Below are positions 40,468 to 50,875 of a DNA stretch of 64,000 bases, piece by piece. Position 1 is the stretch's first letter; each line of letters begins with the position of its first letter. The position numbers were made by a program, and so were the translations under genes. The stretch is taken from positions 1 through 64,000 of the forward strand of contig DATMFV010000079.1 in the NCBI GenBank assembly GCA_035555975.1. Reading direction: 5' to 3'. The notes below the pieces were generated by a model. That model ran no database searches and was not told the DNA's origin. It saw nothing but the letters and a program-made list of their open reading frames with translations. The stretch is from DATMFV01 sp035555975 (lineage in GTDB: Bacteria; Verrucomicrobiota; Verrucomicrobiia; Chthoniobacterales; Chthoniobacteraceae).

Positions 40468-42156
40468 TTACTTGTCGGAAGGGACCACGATCCCGCGCAG
40501 AATGATGTTCTGGCAGAAGATGAAGACCAGCAGGGTCGGGATGGCCGTCAGGATCAGCGACGCGTAGACGACCGGCGTGTCGACCGACATCCGCAACTGG
40601 TAGATGTTGACCATGATGGTCCACATGTTCGGGTCGGGAGCGAGGATCAGCGCGTAGAAGAAGGCGCTGTAGGCGCTCACGAACGCGCCGAGGGCGATGA
40701 CGGCGAGGATCGGCTTGGAGAGGTTCATGGTGATCTGCCAGAACATCATCCATTCACTCGCCCCGTCGAGTTCCGCCGCTTCGTAAAGCTCCTTGGGCAG
40801 ACTGTCGAAGAACCCTTTGAGCAGGAAGATGGAGAACCCGTTGGCAAGCCCCGGCAAGACCAGTGCGCCGAAGGTGTTGAGCAGGTTGAACTCGCGCATC
40901 TGAAGGAAGACGGGGATCATCGTCACCTCAGCGGGAAAGGCGATGGTCGCCAGGCAGAAGAGGAGGATGAAATAGGTCTGCTTGAGCTTGTAACGCGAGA
41001 GGGCATAGGCGGCCAGCGGGTTGACGAAGAGCGCCCCTGCAACGCAAAGGACCACGAGGATCGTGGTGTTCCGGATGGAACGCCCGTGGAGCAGGACGGT
41101 GTCGATGACCTCATTGTAGTTGATCGTCAGGAACTCCTTGCGCCAGAAGCCCTTCTCTTCTTCAAACGTGGCGCGGTCGATCTCCCGTTGCGGGATGCGG
41201 GCGTTTTCGATACCCCGCTTGGCGGCCCAGTCGGCGAAGCGGACATCGAGGCTGGAGACCTTGAGATCCTCCGGCTTGGCCCGGGTGCGGATAAACTCTT
41301 CCTTGGTCATCCCGGCGGCGGCCTGCCCGGCGAGACCGGAGGGGGTGAGCAGTACGAAGTCGGGCCGCAACACCTTGGTCACAAAGTAGACCCAATCCTC
41401 CCGGCCGACTTCCGGCACGGTGGCGGGGAAGGGGACTTCCGTGTACGACGGGTAGTTGGTCTGGTACTTCTGGTTGTAAATGGCGATATCGCGGCCGAGC
41501 TTCTGCGGAAGGAGCATCGCCCGGTAGTAACCGCCGATGTCCCACGCGATCCGGTACTGCTTCGCCTCGGTGCGGCTGAACTCCTGAAACTTGGTGAGGA
41601 TCTTGCTCTGCCCGATGGCCGGGCCGATCACGTTGACGTTGGGGGCCTGAATGGTGGTTTCGGTGACGAACTGCGTGCCAAGCTCGCGGTTGAGCCGGTC
41701 GAGATCGTTTCCATACTGCGGCAGGAGCCACTTGCGGAAGAGCCGGGTCGTGTACGAAGGCATCCGCGCGGTGGCCCGCTGGAAACCGAGGTAGAACCAG
41801 TCGTCGATGAGTTTGGTTTCAGAGAGAAACTCCTCCCACAGCTTGATCTGCTCCTGCCCTTCCAGCGGCGGCAGCTTGTTTTCGCGAAGCTGGGCGTCGG
41901 GATCGCTCCAGTTCATGCGGACCAGGTTGTTGTTGGCCTGGTACTTGGCGCTCAGGTAACGGTTCCACATCTGGTCGTTGTCAACGAGCCAGATGGGAAA
42001 GACACTGTTCTGAACATCACTGCGCGACTCGATGGAGCCGGTGATCATGATCAGGAACGGGTAGACCATCGTGATCCCGCCCAGGATCAACCCGAGATAA
42101 AGCGAGATGTAGAGAAGGCGTACCTTGATGGAACGTGCGGTAATCGGAGAAAACAT
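40468..42156 (-). CDS. Carbohydrate ABC permease (MalG-like) with a large periplasmic insert
   Basis: A 562-residue inner-membrane permease. The C-terminal 200 residues are a standard MalG-type domain with the EAA loop (EAAELDGASEWMMFW) that contacts the ATPase. Between the first helix (about 12-35) and that domain lies an insert of about 320 hydrophilic residues without membrane segments, whereas ordinary MalG-type subunits are near 280 residues in total. It is the second gene of a two-gene operon, three bases after the fused permease gene. The insert has no recognised domain. The transported sugar is unknown and no ATPase is nearby. Confidence 0.87.
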   Translation of the reverse strand: MFSPITARSIKVRLLYISLYLGLILGGITMVYPFLIMITGSIESRSDVQNSVFPIWLVDNDQMWNRYLSAKYQANNNLVRMNWSDPDAQLRENKLPPLEGQEQIKLWEEFLSETKLIDDWFYLGFQRATARMPSYTTRLFRKWLLPQYGNDLDRLNRELGTQFVTETTIQAPNVNVIGPAIGQSKILTKFQEFSRTEAKQYRIAWDIGGYYRAMLLPQKLGRDIAIYNQKYQTNYPSYTEVPFPATVPEVGREDWVYFVTKVLRPDFVLLTPSGLAGQAAAGMTKEEFIRTRAKPEDLKVSSLDVRFADWAAKRGIENARIPQREIDRATFEEEKGFWRKEFLTINYNEVIDTVLLHGRSIRNTTILVVLCVAGALFVNPLAAYALSRYKLKQTYFILLFCLATIAFPAEVTMIPVFLQMREFNLLNTFGALVLPGLANGFSIFLLKGFFDSLPKELYEAAELDGASEWMMFWQITMNLSKPILAVIALGAFVSAYSAFFYALILAPDPNMWTIMVNIYQLRMSVDTPVVYASLILTAIPTLLVFIFCQNIILRGIVVPSDK

Positions 42157-42159
42157 CTT

Positions 42160-44658
42160 TTATTTGGCGGTTTTGAATTCCATCTGGCTCAGGCGCTTGA
42201 GCTGGAGAACGGTGAAGCCGACCAGCATGCTGCCGAGCATCCATGCCATCGCCGTGGCGGGCCCGAAGCGGAGGCGGGCAAACGATTCGAAGAAGATTTT
42301 GAGTGAAACCACTTCGGTGATGCCGTTGGGACCACCGCCGGTCATGATCAGGATGTTGGTGGCGCCGTGGAAGGAGGCGGCGACTGCACCGACAAAGTTG
42401 ATGAAGATCAAGGCGCGCAGCCCGGGATAGACGATCTTCGACGTCTTCTGGAGAAAACCGGCCCCGTCGATTTCGGAAGCCTCGAACTGTTCCTCGGGAA
42501 TGGTTTTCAGGGCGGCGAGATAGATCAGGCAGCCGGGACCGGCACCGGCCCAGACGCCGGGAATAACGCACGAAAGCATGGCCAGGTAGGGATCGTCCGT
42601 CCAGGCGCGGCGCGCTTCGAAACCGAAGAGGCGCAGCATTTCGTTGAGCGGGCCGTCGGTGCCGAAAAGTTCCCGCCAGAGAAAGAAGATGGCGGTGGCG
42701 CTCATGACGGCGGGGAGGTAGTAGACCGTCCGGTAGAGGATTTTGTATCTCGGGATGACATGCAGCGCGTAGGCGAGTACAATCGGGGTGATAAACCCGA
42801 AGGTGAGCGTGTACGCGGCAAAGTGGAACGATGCGAGCATCGAGTTCCAGAAGGTGGCGTCAAAGAGGGCGCTGGCGAAGTTGTCGAGGCCGATGAAGGC
42901 CGACTCCAGCACCAGCTTGTAGTCCTGGAACGCCATGACGGTCCCCCGTATCAGCGGGATGTAGCTCCAGACGAGGATCAGCGCGACCGCCGGGAGCAGG
43001 CAGAACCACGGGATCATGCTTTTGCTGCTGACCGGGCGCGACATCATCGAACCGCTTCGCAGGAAGATCCGCGAGACGTACCAGCCGACAAAGGCGAACC
43101 CGGCGAAGATGACGACCACGACCGCGACGGCGACGGTTCGCCGGAATTTCATCGCTTCGGGCGAGACGTAGCCGATCATCCGTTCGTCGGTCCGCTTTAC
43201 AGCGCGATCGAGGATTTCCTTCATCTCCGCGCGCGCTTCTTCGTTGCGGCCGTTGAGCATGGCGTCGCGGATCGGGTTGCTCAGGAGGATCTGGTCAAGC
43301 GGATAGGTCATTTCCTGGTAGACCAGGTTGCAGTTCTTTCCGTACGGCTCCGGTTTGCCGGTCTTGACCGCTTCGCGGAATTCCTCTTCAAACCCTTCCG
43401 GAGAGAGGGTCAGGAACTGTTCGTAGCCGAACTTGCGGAGCTGGATCGGGTTGAGCTGGCTTGCCTGGCCGAGTTCGACCAGGGTGTCGACGCGGATTTT
43501 TTCCGCCTCTTCACCGCAGGTAAAGACGATGTAGCGCCAGGCGGCGTCGCGTACCTTCGGGTCCTGGATCTGGGAGTAGATCCCGAGAACGCGGGAGTTG
43601 ACTTCACCGCCGCGCACGCCGGTCGGCCCTGTCGGCATCGCGCCGAAGCCCCACCGTTCCGGCTCCCACTGGGTGTTGTCGCCGACGTAACCGAAGAACA
43701 TGGCGAAACGTTCCCGTTCCTGCGGCGTAATGGTGCCCGAGGTGCGGACCGCCAGACGGTCGACCTCCACCAGCCGGTAGTAGAATTCATAGGCCGTGAC
43801 GGCATTGGGGGTGTTGAAGTCGGCCCGCCAGTCGTTGGGGGCGATTTCCTTGACGGCCTCGCCGCCTGCCGACCAGATGAAGTTGATCAAATCCCAGCTT
43901 GCGGTGGCCCCGCCCGCCAGCATCAGGCCCCGGTTGTCAGGGTCGTATTCCTTGATTTTACGGATAAATGCCACCATTTCGTCCCAACTGCGCGGGGCGC
44001 GGGGCGGCAGGCCGGCGAGTTGGAAGACATCGCGGTTGAAATAGAGCCCCCGGACGAGCAACTGGTCGGGCAGGCCGAAGAGGCGGCGCTGGCCTTTCTG
44101 GTCAGGGCGGAAGACGACATCCTGCACCTGCGGCAACACCTGGCTCACCACGTCGATCCCTTTTTCCTGTTTGAGCTGGGCCGCCAGATCGTCGAGCGGC
44201 GCCACCAGCCCGTTGGAGACAAAGGTGTCCATGCTCCGGAAATTCATCTGGATCACGTCCGGGGCGATGTCCCCGGCGATCATCATGATGGTGCTGACTT
44301 CCGAAACCATGCCTTCGACCCTGATCCCCTCCGCCTTCTCGAGGTCGATCTCCGGGTTGCGTTCCAGGAACTGGGCGACGATCCGCTGGGAGGCGATCGC
44401 GTTGGGGCTCGTATCCGAAGGGTTGGGAAGACCCGAGACGCGCAGGGTGATCCGTTTCTCCGACCCATCCCCGGTCGACGGCTTCCGGGCGAACCCATCC
44501 GGAGTGAGCAGGACGCCGAAGGTCAGGAGGACGAACGCGCGAAAAAGCCATCCGGCGGCGTTGAGCTTTGCGAAGAATCTTTTCTGGGGGCTTGAAATCC
44601 TGTTCCCGTGGACGGGGGCGACCGCTGGAGGTGTTGAAGTTTCGGGTTTCTTGATCAT
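42160..44658 (-). CDS. Solute-binding protein fused to a MalF-like ABC permease
   Basis: An 832-residue fusion. After an N-terminal membrane segment (WLFRAFVLLTFGVLL) comes an extracellular solute-binding domain of the sugar-binding type (about 55-470, with IAPDVIQMN and AMPTGPTG stretches). A single helix (VAVAVVVVIFAGFAFVGWYV) leads to a MalF-type permease with six helices and the EAA loop (EASEIDGAGFLQKTSK). Normally these are separate proteins. The ATG at 44658 is preferred over a TTG ten codons upstream. It is followed by a second permease with a large insert. Tethering the binding protein would give a fixed receptor per transporter. No ATPase gene is in the neighbourhood. Confidence 0.88.
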   Translation of the reverse strand: MIKKPETSTPPAVAPVHGNRISSPQKRFFAKLNAAGWLFRAFVLLTFGVLLTPDGFARKPSTGDGSEKRITLRVSGLPNPSDTSPNAIASQRIVAQFLERNPEIDLEKAEGIRVEGMVSEVSTIMMIAGDIAPDVIQMNFRSMDTFVSNGLVAPLDDLAAQLKQEKGIDVVSQVLPQVQDVVFRPDQKGQRRLFGLPDQLLVRGLYFNRDVFQLAGLPPRAPRSWDEMVAFIRKIKEYDPDNRGLMLAGGATASWDLINFIWSAGGEAVKEIAPNDWRADFNTPNAVTAYEFYYRLVEVDRLAVRTSGTITPQERERFAMFFGYVGDNTQWEPERWGFGAMPTGPTGVRGGEVNSRVLGIYSQIQDPKVRDAAWRYIVFTCGEEAEKIRVDTLVELGQASQLNPIQLRKFGYEQFLTLSPEGFEEEFREAVKTGKPEPYGKNCNLVYQEMTYPLDQILLSNPIRDAMLNGRNEEARAEMKEILDRAVKRTDERMIGYVSPEAMKFRRTVAVAVVVVIFAGFAFVGWYVSRIFLRSGSMMSRPVSSKSMIPWFCLLPAVALILVWSYIPLIRGTVMAFQDYKLVLESAFIGLDNFASALFDATFWNSMLASFHFAAYTLTFGFITPIVLAYALHVIPRYKILYRTVYYLPAVMSATAIFFLWRELFGTDGPLNEMLRLFGFEARRAWTDDPYLAMLSCVIPGVWAGAGPGCLIYLAALKTIPEEQFEASEIDGAGFLQKTSKIVYPGLRALIFINFVGAVAASFHGATNILIMTGGGPNGITEVVSLKIFFESFARLRFGPATAMAWMLGSMLVGFTVLQLKRLSQMEFKTAK

Positions 44659-44779
44659 TAAAAAGGCATCTGTCAGTTGATGGGACAAAAACGGGGGGCG
44701 CCCGGGTCAAACGGTTCCCGCCGGGAAACAAGGGAGGCGGAACTATGAACGGTTTGTTGCGGCGGAGGGAAGCACATTT

Positions 44780-45679
44780 TTAACCTCCTTTTAAAGAGTT
44801 TTTCGCAATTCGTTGCGTTCCCCACGAAATGAAGGCCTTTGCGGCGCTGGAGCAGAATCGTGTCCGATGCCAGGTGAGCCCGATCTGTCGTCTTGGCCCC
44901 TCGGGTGAAAGCTTCCGGTAGACGAGGCCGGGGTCGCTGCGGATCGCCATTTGCGGCACGAGCGAAACCCCCATCCCGGCGCGGATCAGTGCGAGGAGGG
45001 TCTCGAGCTGGGCGCTGCGGCAACGGATCTTTGGCGTAAAGCCGGCCTCGGTATGGCAGAAGTCGAGCGCCTGTTCGCTCAGGCAATGCCCTTCGTGGAG
45101 CAGGATGAATGATTCCCGGGCGAGATCGCCCATCGCGACGGTCCGCGCCGTGGCAAGCGGGTGGCCGACGGGGACCACCAGTTCAAACGCCTCGGAGAAA
45201 AGGGGGCGGCTTTCCAGGAACGGTGCCGCGAGCGGGAGGCTCAAAAGCGCGAGGTCGATCTCCCCTTCGCCGATCGCCTCCAGCAGGCGCGGGGTGATCT
45301 CCTCCTGCACGGTCAGTTCCACCTTCGGGTAGGTGTGACTGAACTCCTCCAGCCACTGCGGGAGCAGGTAGGGCGCGATCGTCGGCAGGACGCCGATGGC
45401 GAGGCGTCCGCTGACATCGTTGCCGAGATCGCCGACGCGGCGGGTCGCTTCGCTGATTTCATTGAGAATCCGCCGCGCATACGGCAGGAGGAGCCAGCCG
45501 GCGGGGGTCAGGGTGGTCCCGCGCGTCTGCCGTTCAAAAAGCGGTTGGCCGACGGTCTCTTCGAGCTTTTTGATCTGCTGGCTCAACGAAGGCTGGGCGA
45601 CGTGGCAGTTTTTCGCCGCCCGGCTGAAATTCCCGGTCTCGGAAACGGCGACAAAGTAGCGAAGCTGGTGGATCTCCAT
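44780..45679 (-). CDS. oxyR: LysR-family peroxide sensor OxyR
   Basis: A 299-residue LysR-type regulator with the N-terminal winged helix (MEIHQLRYFVAVSETGNFSRAA) and an OxyR-type regulatory domain. The redox cysteines are at Cys199 and Cys208 within GHCLSEQALDFC, the same numbering as in E. coli OxyR, where they form the peroxide-induced disulfide. It is divergent from a catalase gene, and an OxyR-type tetrad overlaps its own start codon, suggesting autorepression together with activation of katA. Assignment as OxyR rather than a generic LysR protein rests on the cysteine pair and the target. Confidence 0.92.
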   Translation of the reverse strand: MEIHQLRYFVAVSETGNFSRAAKNCHVAQPSLSQQIKKLEETVGQPLFERQTRGTTLTPAGWLLLPYARRILNEISEATRRVGDLGNDVSGRLAIGVLPTIAPYLLPQWLEEFSHTYPKVELTVQEEITPRLLEAIGEGEIDLALLSLPLAAPFLESRPLFSEAFELVVPVGHPLATARTVAMGDLARESFILLHEGHCLSEQALDFCHTEAGFTPKIRCRSAQLETLLALIRAGMGVSLVPQMAIRSDPGLVYRKLSPEGPRRQIGLTWHRTRFCSSAAKAFISWGTQRIAKNSLKGG

Positions 45680-45714
45680 AGGGTTTGGCTATTAAAGGTA
45701 TTGTAAATCAATAT
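45678..45714. promoter_or_regulatory. OxyR-binding tetrad between oxyR and katA
   Basis: The sequence reads ATAG (45678), CTAT (45689), ATTG (45700), ATAT (45711), each separated by exactly seven bases. The OxyR consensus is ATAG-N7-CTAT-N7-ATAG-N7-CTAT, so the match is 14 of 16 with perfect spacing. It overlaps the oxyR initiation codon and lies about 100 bases before katA. Confidence 0.85.
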
Positions 45715-45811
45715 TTCACACCTATTGACAAGCACGATAAGAAGGAGAGGTTGTCATGAACGACCGGCGACGCGGCTGGTCTTTTTTTAACCTTATTTCC
45801 CCTTCCTTGTT

Positions 45812-47281
45812 ATGTCTGAAAAAGAAAACATTCTCCGGACCGGTTCCGGCGTTCCCGTGGTCGACAATCAGAACTCCCTCACGGCAGGGCCGCGCGGCCC
45901 CGTGCTGATGCAGGATTTCTGGTTGCAGGAAAAGCTCGCACACTTCAACCGCGAACGCATCCCGGAGCGGATCGTCCACGCCAAGGGTTCGGCCGCTTAC
46001 GGAAAGCTGACGATCACCCACGATCTCTCCCGCTATTCGAAGGCCGCCCTTTTTGCCAAAGCCGGGCTGGAGACGCCGGTTTTCCTCCGATTTTCGACCG
46101 TGGCCGGGGAACGGGGAGCCGCCGACGCCGAGCGCGACGTGCGCGGTTTCTCCATCAAGTTTTACACCGGGGAAGGGAACTGGGACCTGGTCGGCAACAA
46201 CACGCCGGTCTTTTTTGTCCGCGACCCCCTGAAATTCCCCGATTTCATCCACACCCAGAAGCGCGACCCGAAGACGAATCTGCGCAACGGCACAGCGGCA
46301 TGGGATTTCTGGAGCCTTTCGCCGGAGACGCTTCACCAGGTGACGATTCTGATGAGCGACCGCGGCCTGCCGCGCAACTACCGCCAGCAGCACGGCTTCG
46401 GCTCGCACACCTACAGCCTCTACAACGACGCCGGGGAACGCTTCTGGGTGAAGTTTCACTTCAAGTCGCAGCAGGGGATCACCTGGTACACCGACGAAGA
46501 GGCGGCAAACGTGGTCGGGACCGACCGCGAAAGCCACCAGCGCGATCTTTTCGAAGCGATCGAACGGGGCGACTACCCGCGCTGGAAGTTCTTTGTCCAG
46601 ATCATGCCCGAAGCCGAGGCCGAAACCTACCGGTGGAACCCGTTTGACCTGACGAAGGTCTGGTCGCACAAGGATTACCCGCTGATCGAAGTCGGGATGC
46701 TCGAACTCAACCGTAATCCGGAAAACTACTTCGCGGAGGTCGAGCAGAGCACGTTTGCGCCGTCAAACATCGTCCCCGGCATCGGCCATTCGCCCGACAA
46801 GATGCTCCAGGCCCGTATCTTTTCATACGCCGACGCGCAGCGTTACCGCGTCGGGGTCAACAGCCACCAGCTTCCGGTCAATGCTCCCAAATGCCCCTAC
46901 GCCAACTACCTGCGCGACGGGGCGATGACCACCGGGGCGTATGGTGGGGCGGTCAATTACGAGCCGAACAGTTTTGGCGGGCCGAAGGAGTGCCCGGCGT
47001 TCAGCGAACCGCCGCTCAAGATCAACGGCGACGCCGCCCGTTACAATCACCGCGACGGGAACGACGACTTCACGCAGGCGGGCGATCTTTTCCGCCTCCT
47101 GAAAACCGACGAGCGGCAGCGGCTTTTCGCCAATATCGCGCGTTCCATGGCGGGGGTGCCCCGGGAGATCGTCTTCCGCCAGCTCTGCCACTTCTTCCGT
47201 GCCGATTGCGACTACGGCATGGGCGTGGCAAAAGCGCTCGGGATCGATCCGTCGGAACTCCCGCAGCCGCCGCAGGGGTAG
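45812..47281 (+). CDS. katA: Heme catalase (small-subunit, clade 3)
   Basis: A 489-residue monofunctional catalase, which disproportionates hydrogen peroxide. The catalytic His56 is in RIPERIVHAKG, the distal asparagine in VGNNTPVFFVRDP, and the proximal heme tyrosine in RIFSYADAQRYR. The length is that of the small-subunit clade, without the C-terminal flavodoxin-like domain. It is divergent from oxyR with the tetrad site between them, so peroxide induction is expected. A CT-rich leader, not a Shine-Dalgarno site, precedes the ATG. It is convergent with the ABC-F gene downstream. Confidence 0.95.
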   Translation: MSEKENILRTGSGVPVVDNQNSLTAGPRGPVLMQDFWLQEKLAHFNRERIPERIVHAKGSAAYGKLTITHDLSRYSKAALFAKAGLETPVFLRFSTVAGERGAADAERDVRGFSIKFYTGEGNWDLVGNNTPVFFVRDPLKFPDFIHTQKRDPKTNLRNGTAAWDFWSLSPETLHQVTILMSDRGLPRNYRQQHGFGSHTYSLYNDAGERFWVKFHFKSQQGITWYTDEEAANVVGTDRESHQRDLFEAIERGDYPRWKFFVQIMPEAEAETYRWNPFDLTKVWSHKDYPLIEVGMLELNRNPENYFAEVEQSTFAPSNIVPGIGHSPDKMLQARIFSYADAQRYRVGVNSHQLPVNAPKCPYANYLRDGAMTTGAYGGAVNYEPNSFGGPKECPAFSEPPLKINGDAARYNHRDGNDDFTQAGDLFRLLKTDERQRLFANIARSMAGVPREIVFRQLCHFFRADCDYGMGVAKALGIDPSELPQPPQG

Positions 47282-47354
47282 AGGAGTGTCTTGGCGGTGT
47301 GGTTCGTCATTCCCGCGAGCGAACTTTGGACCGTTGGGCCTTAAAACAAGGAGG

Positions 47355-49250
<1,896 letters not shown>

Positions 49251-49406
49251 GGATGAAAACAGGAAAAGATAAACGAAAACGGCATTTCAGACGGGAAGCG
49301 CACCGCTTGAAAGCAAAAACCATTGCCGCCCCGCATGGTTTAGTGTTTTCCTTCCCGCTCGACTTGCCCTTGATGAACGGCAAAGTCGCTCCCTTTGTTT
49401 TCAACC

Positions 49407-50864
49407 ATGAAGAAGTATCTCGTCACGATCGGCCTCGAAGTCCACGTCCAGCTCAAGACCCAAAGCAAGATGTTCTGCGGGTGCACGGTGGCTTTTGGAG
49501 CGGAGCACAACACCCACACCTGCCCGGTCTGCCTCGGGCTGCCGGGAGCGCTGCCGGTGGCCAACCTCGAAGCGATCAAGATGACGATTTTGACCGGGCT
49601 GATGCTCGGGTGCGAGGTGCCGCCGGTCTCCAAGTTTGACCGCAAGCAGTACTTCTACCCGGACATGTCGAAGAACTACCAGATTTCGCAGTATGACCAG
49701 CCGCTCTGCCTCGGCGGCGGGGTGTTGCTGCACGATCTCGCCTACCCGAAGGATGCGCAGAAAACGATCGCCCACCCGGGCAAGACGGTCCGGCTCGTCC
49801 GCATCCACCTCGAAGAGGATGTGGCGCGCAGCTTCCACCCCGACGGCCATACGGGGATCGACTTCAACCGCGCCGGGACGCCGCTCATGGAGATCGTGAG
49901 CGAGCCCGATATCGAAAGCCCCGAAGAGGCGTTTGCCTACCTGACGGCGCTCAAGCAGATCCTGATCTACGGCGGCGTGAGCGACGCCGACATGGAAAAA
50001 GGGCAGCTCCGGTGCGACTGCAACGTCTCCGTCCGCCCCGAGGGGCAGGAGAAACTCGGCACGAAGATTGAGATCAAGAATATGAATACGATCTCCGGGG
50101 TGCGCCGCGCGCTCGTCTACGAAATTGAACGACAGATCGGGCTGGTGAGCAAGGGCGAAGTCCTTTTGCAGGAGACCCGCCGCTGGGATGACACCACGGG
50201 CCAGACCGAGCTGATGCGGATCAAGGAAGACGCCCACGACTACCGCTATTTCCCGGAGCCGGATATGCCGCCGGTCAAGACCGAAGCGCTGTTGGAGGAG
50301 GTCCGCGCGCGCGTTCCCGAACTCCCGGCGCAGAAACGCGCCCGTTTCGTGGAAGCGTACGGCGTGAGCGAGTACGACGCCGGGGTGCTGGCCGACGATC
50401 TCCCCCTTGCGGCTTACTTCGAGGCCGCCGCCGCCAAGGCGCGTAAGCCGAAGCAGGTGGCCAACTGGATTTTGAACGACCTCGCCAGCGCCTTGAGCAC
50501 GGGAGGATTCACGATCGAAGCCTGCCCGATCCCGCCCTCCAACCTCGACGAACTGGTCAACCTGATCGACGACGGGAAGATCAGCGGGAAGCAGGGCAAG
50601 GAGGTCTTTGCCGAGATGTTTGCGACCGGCAAGGGGGCCGCCGTCGTCGTCGAGGAGAAGGGGCTCAAGCAGGAGAGCGACCTCGGCGCGATCGAAGCGC
50701 TCTGCGACCAGGCGATCGCCGCCAACCCGAAGGCGGTCGAGGAGTACCGGGGGGGCAAGCTCGCCTCGATCAACTTCCTGAAGGGGCAGGTAATGAAACT
50801 TTCCCGCGGGAAGGCGAACCCGGCGCTGGTCGGGCAGGTGCTCGAAGCCCGGCTTCAAGGATAA
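49407..50864 (+). CDS. gatB: Aspartyl/glutamyl-tRNA amidotransferase subunit B
   Basis: A 485-residue GatB, the kinase/tRNA-binding subunit of the GatCAB complex that amidates Glu-tRNA(Gln) or Asp-tRNA(Asn). The family signatures LEVHVQLKTQSKMFC, the PVCLGLPG zinc-site stretch, DYRYFPEPDMPP and the helical YqeY-like tail are present. The start at 49407 (MKKYLVTIGLEVH) matches the family. gatA and gatC are not in the window. An iron-type permease gene follows after 11 bases and is probably cotranscribed, without an obvious functional link. Confidence 0.95.
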   Translation: MKKYLVTIGLEVHVQLKTQSKMFCGCTVAFGAEHNTHTCPVCLGLPGALPVANLEAIKMTILTGLMLGCEVPPVSKFDRKQYFYPDMSKNYQISQYDQPLCLGGGVLLHDLAYPKDAQKTIAHPGKTVRLVRIHLEEDVARSFHPDGHTGIDFNRAGTPLMEIVSEPDIESPEEAFAYLTALKQILIYGGVSDADMEKGQLRCDCNVSVRPEGQEKLGTKIEIKNMNTISGVRRALVYEIERQIGLVSKGEVLLQETRRWDDTTGQTELMRIKEDAHDYRYFPEPDMPPVKTEALLEEVRARVPELPAQKRARFVEAYGVSEYDAGVLADDLPLAAYFEAAAAKARKPKQVANWILNDLASALSTGGFTIEACPIPPSNLDELVNLIDDGKISGKQGKEVFAEMFATGKGAAVVVEEKGLKQESDLGAIEALCDQAIAANPKAVEEYRGGKLASINFLKGQVMKLSRGKANPALVGQVLEARLQG

Positions 50865-50875
50865 GCCTTCTTGCG

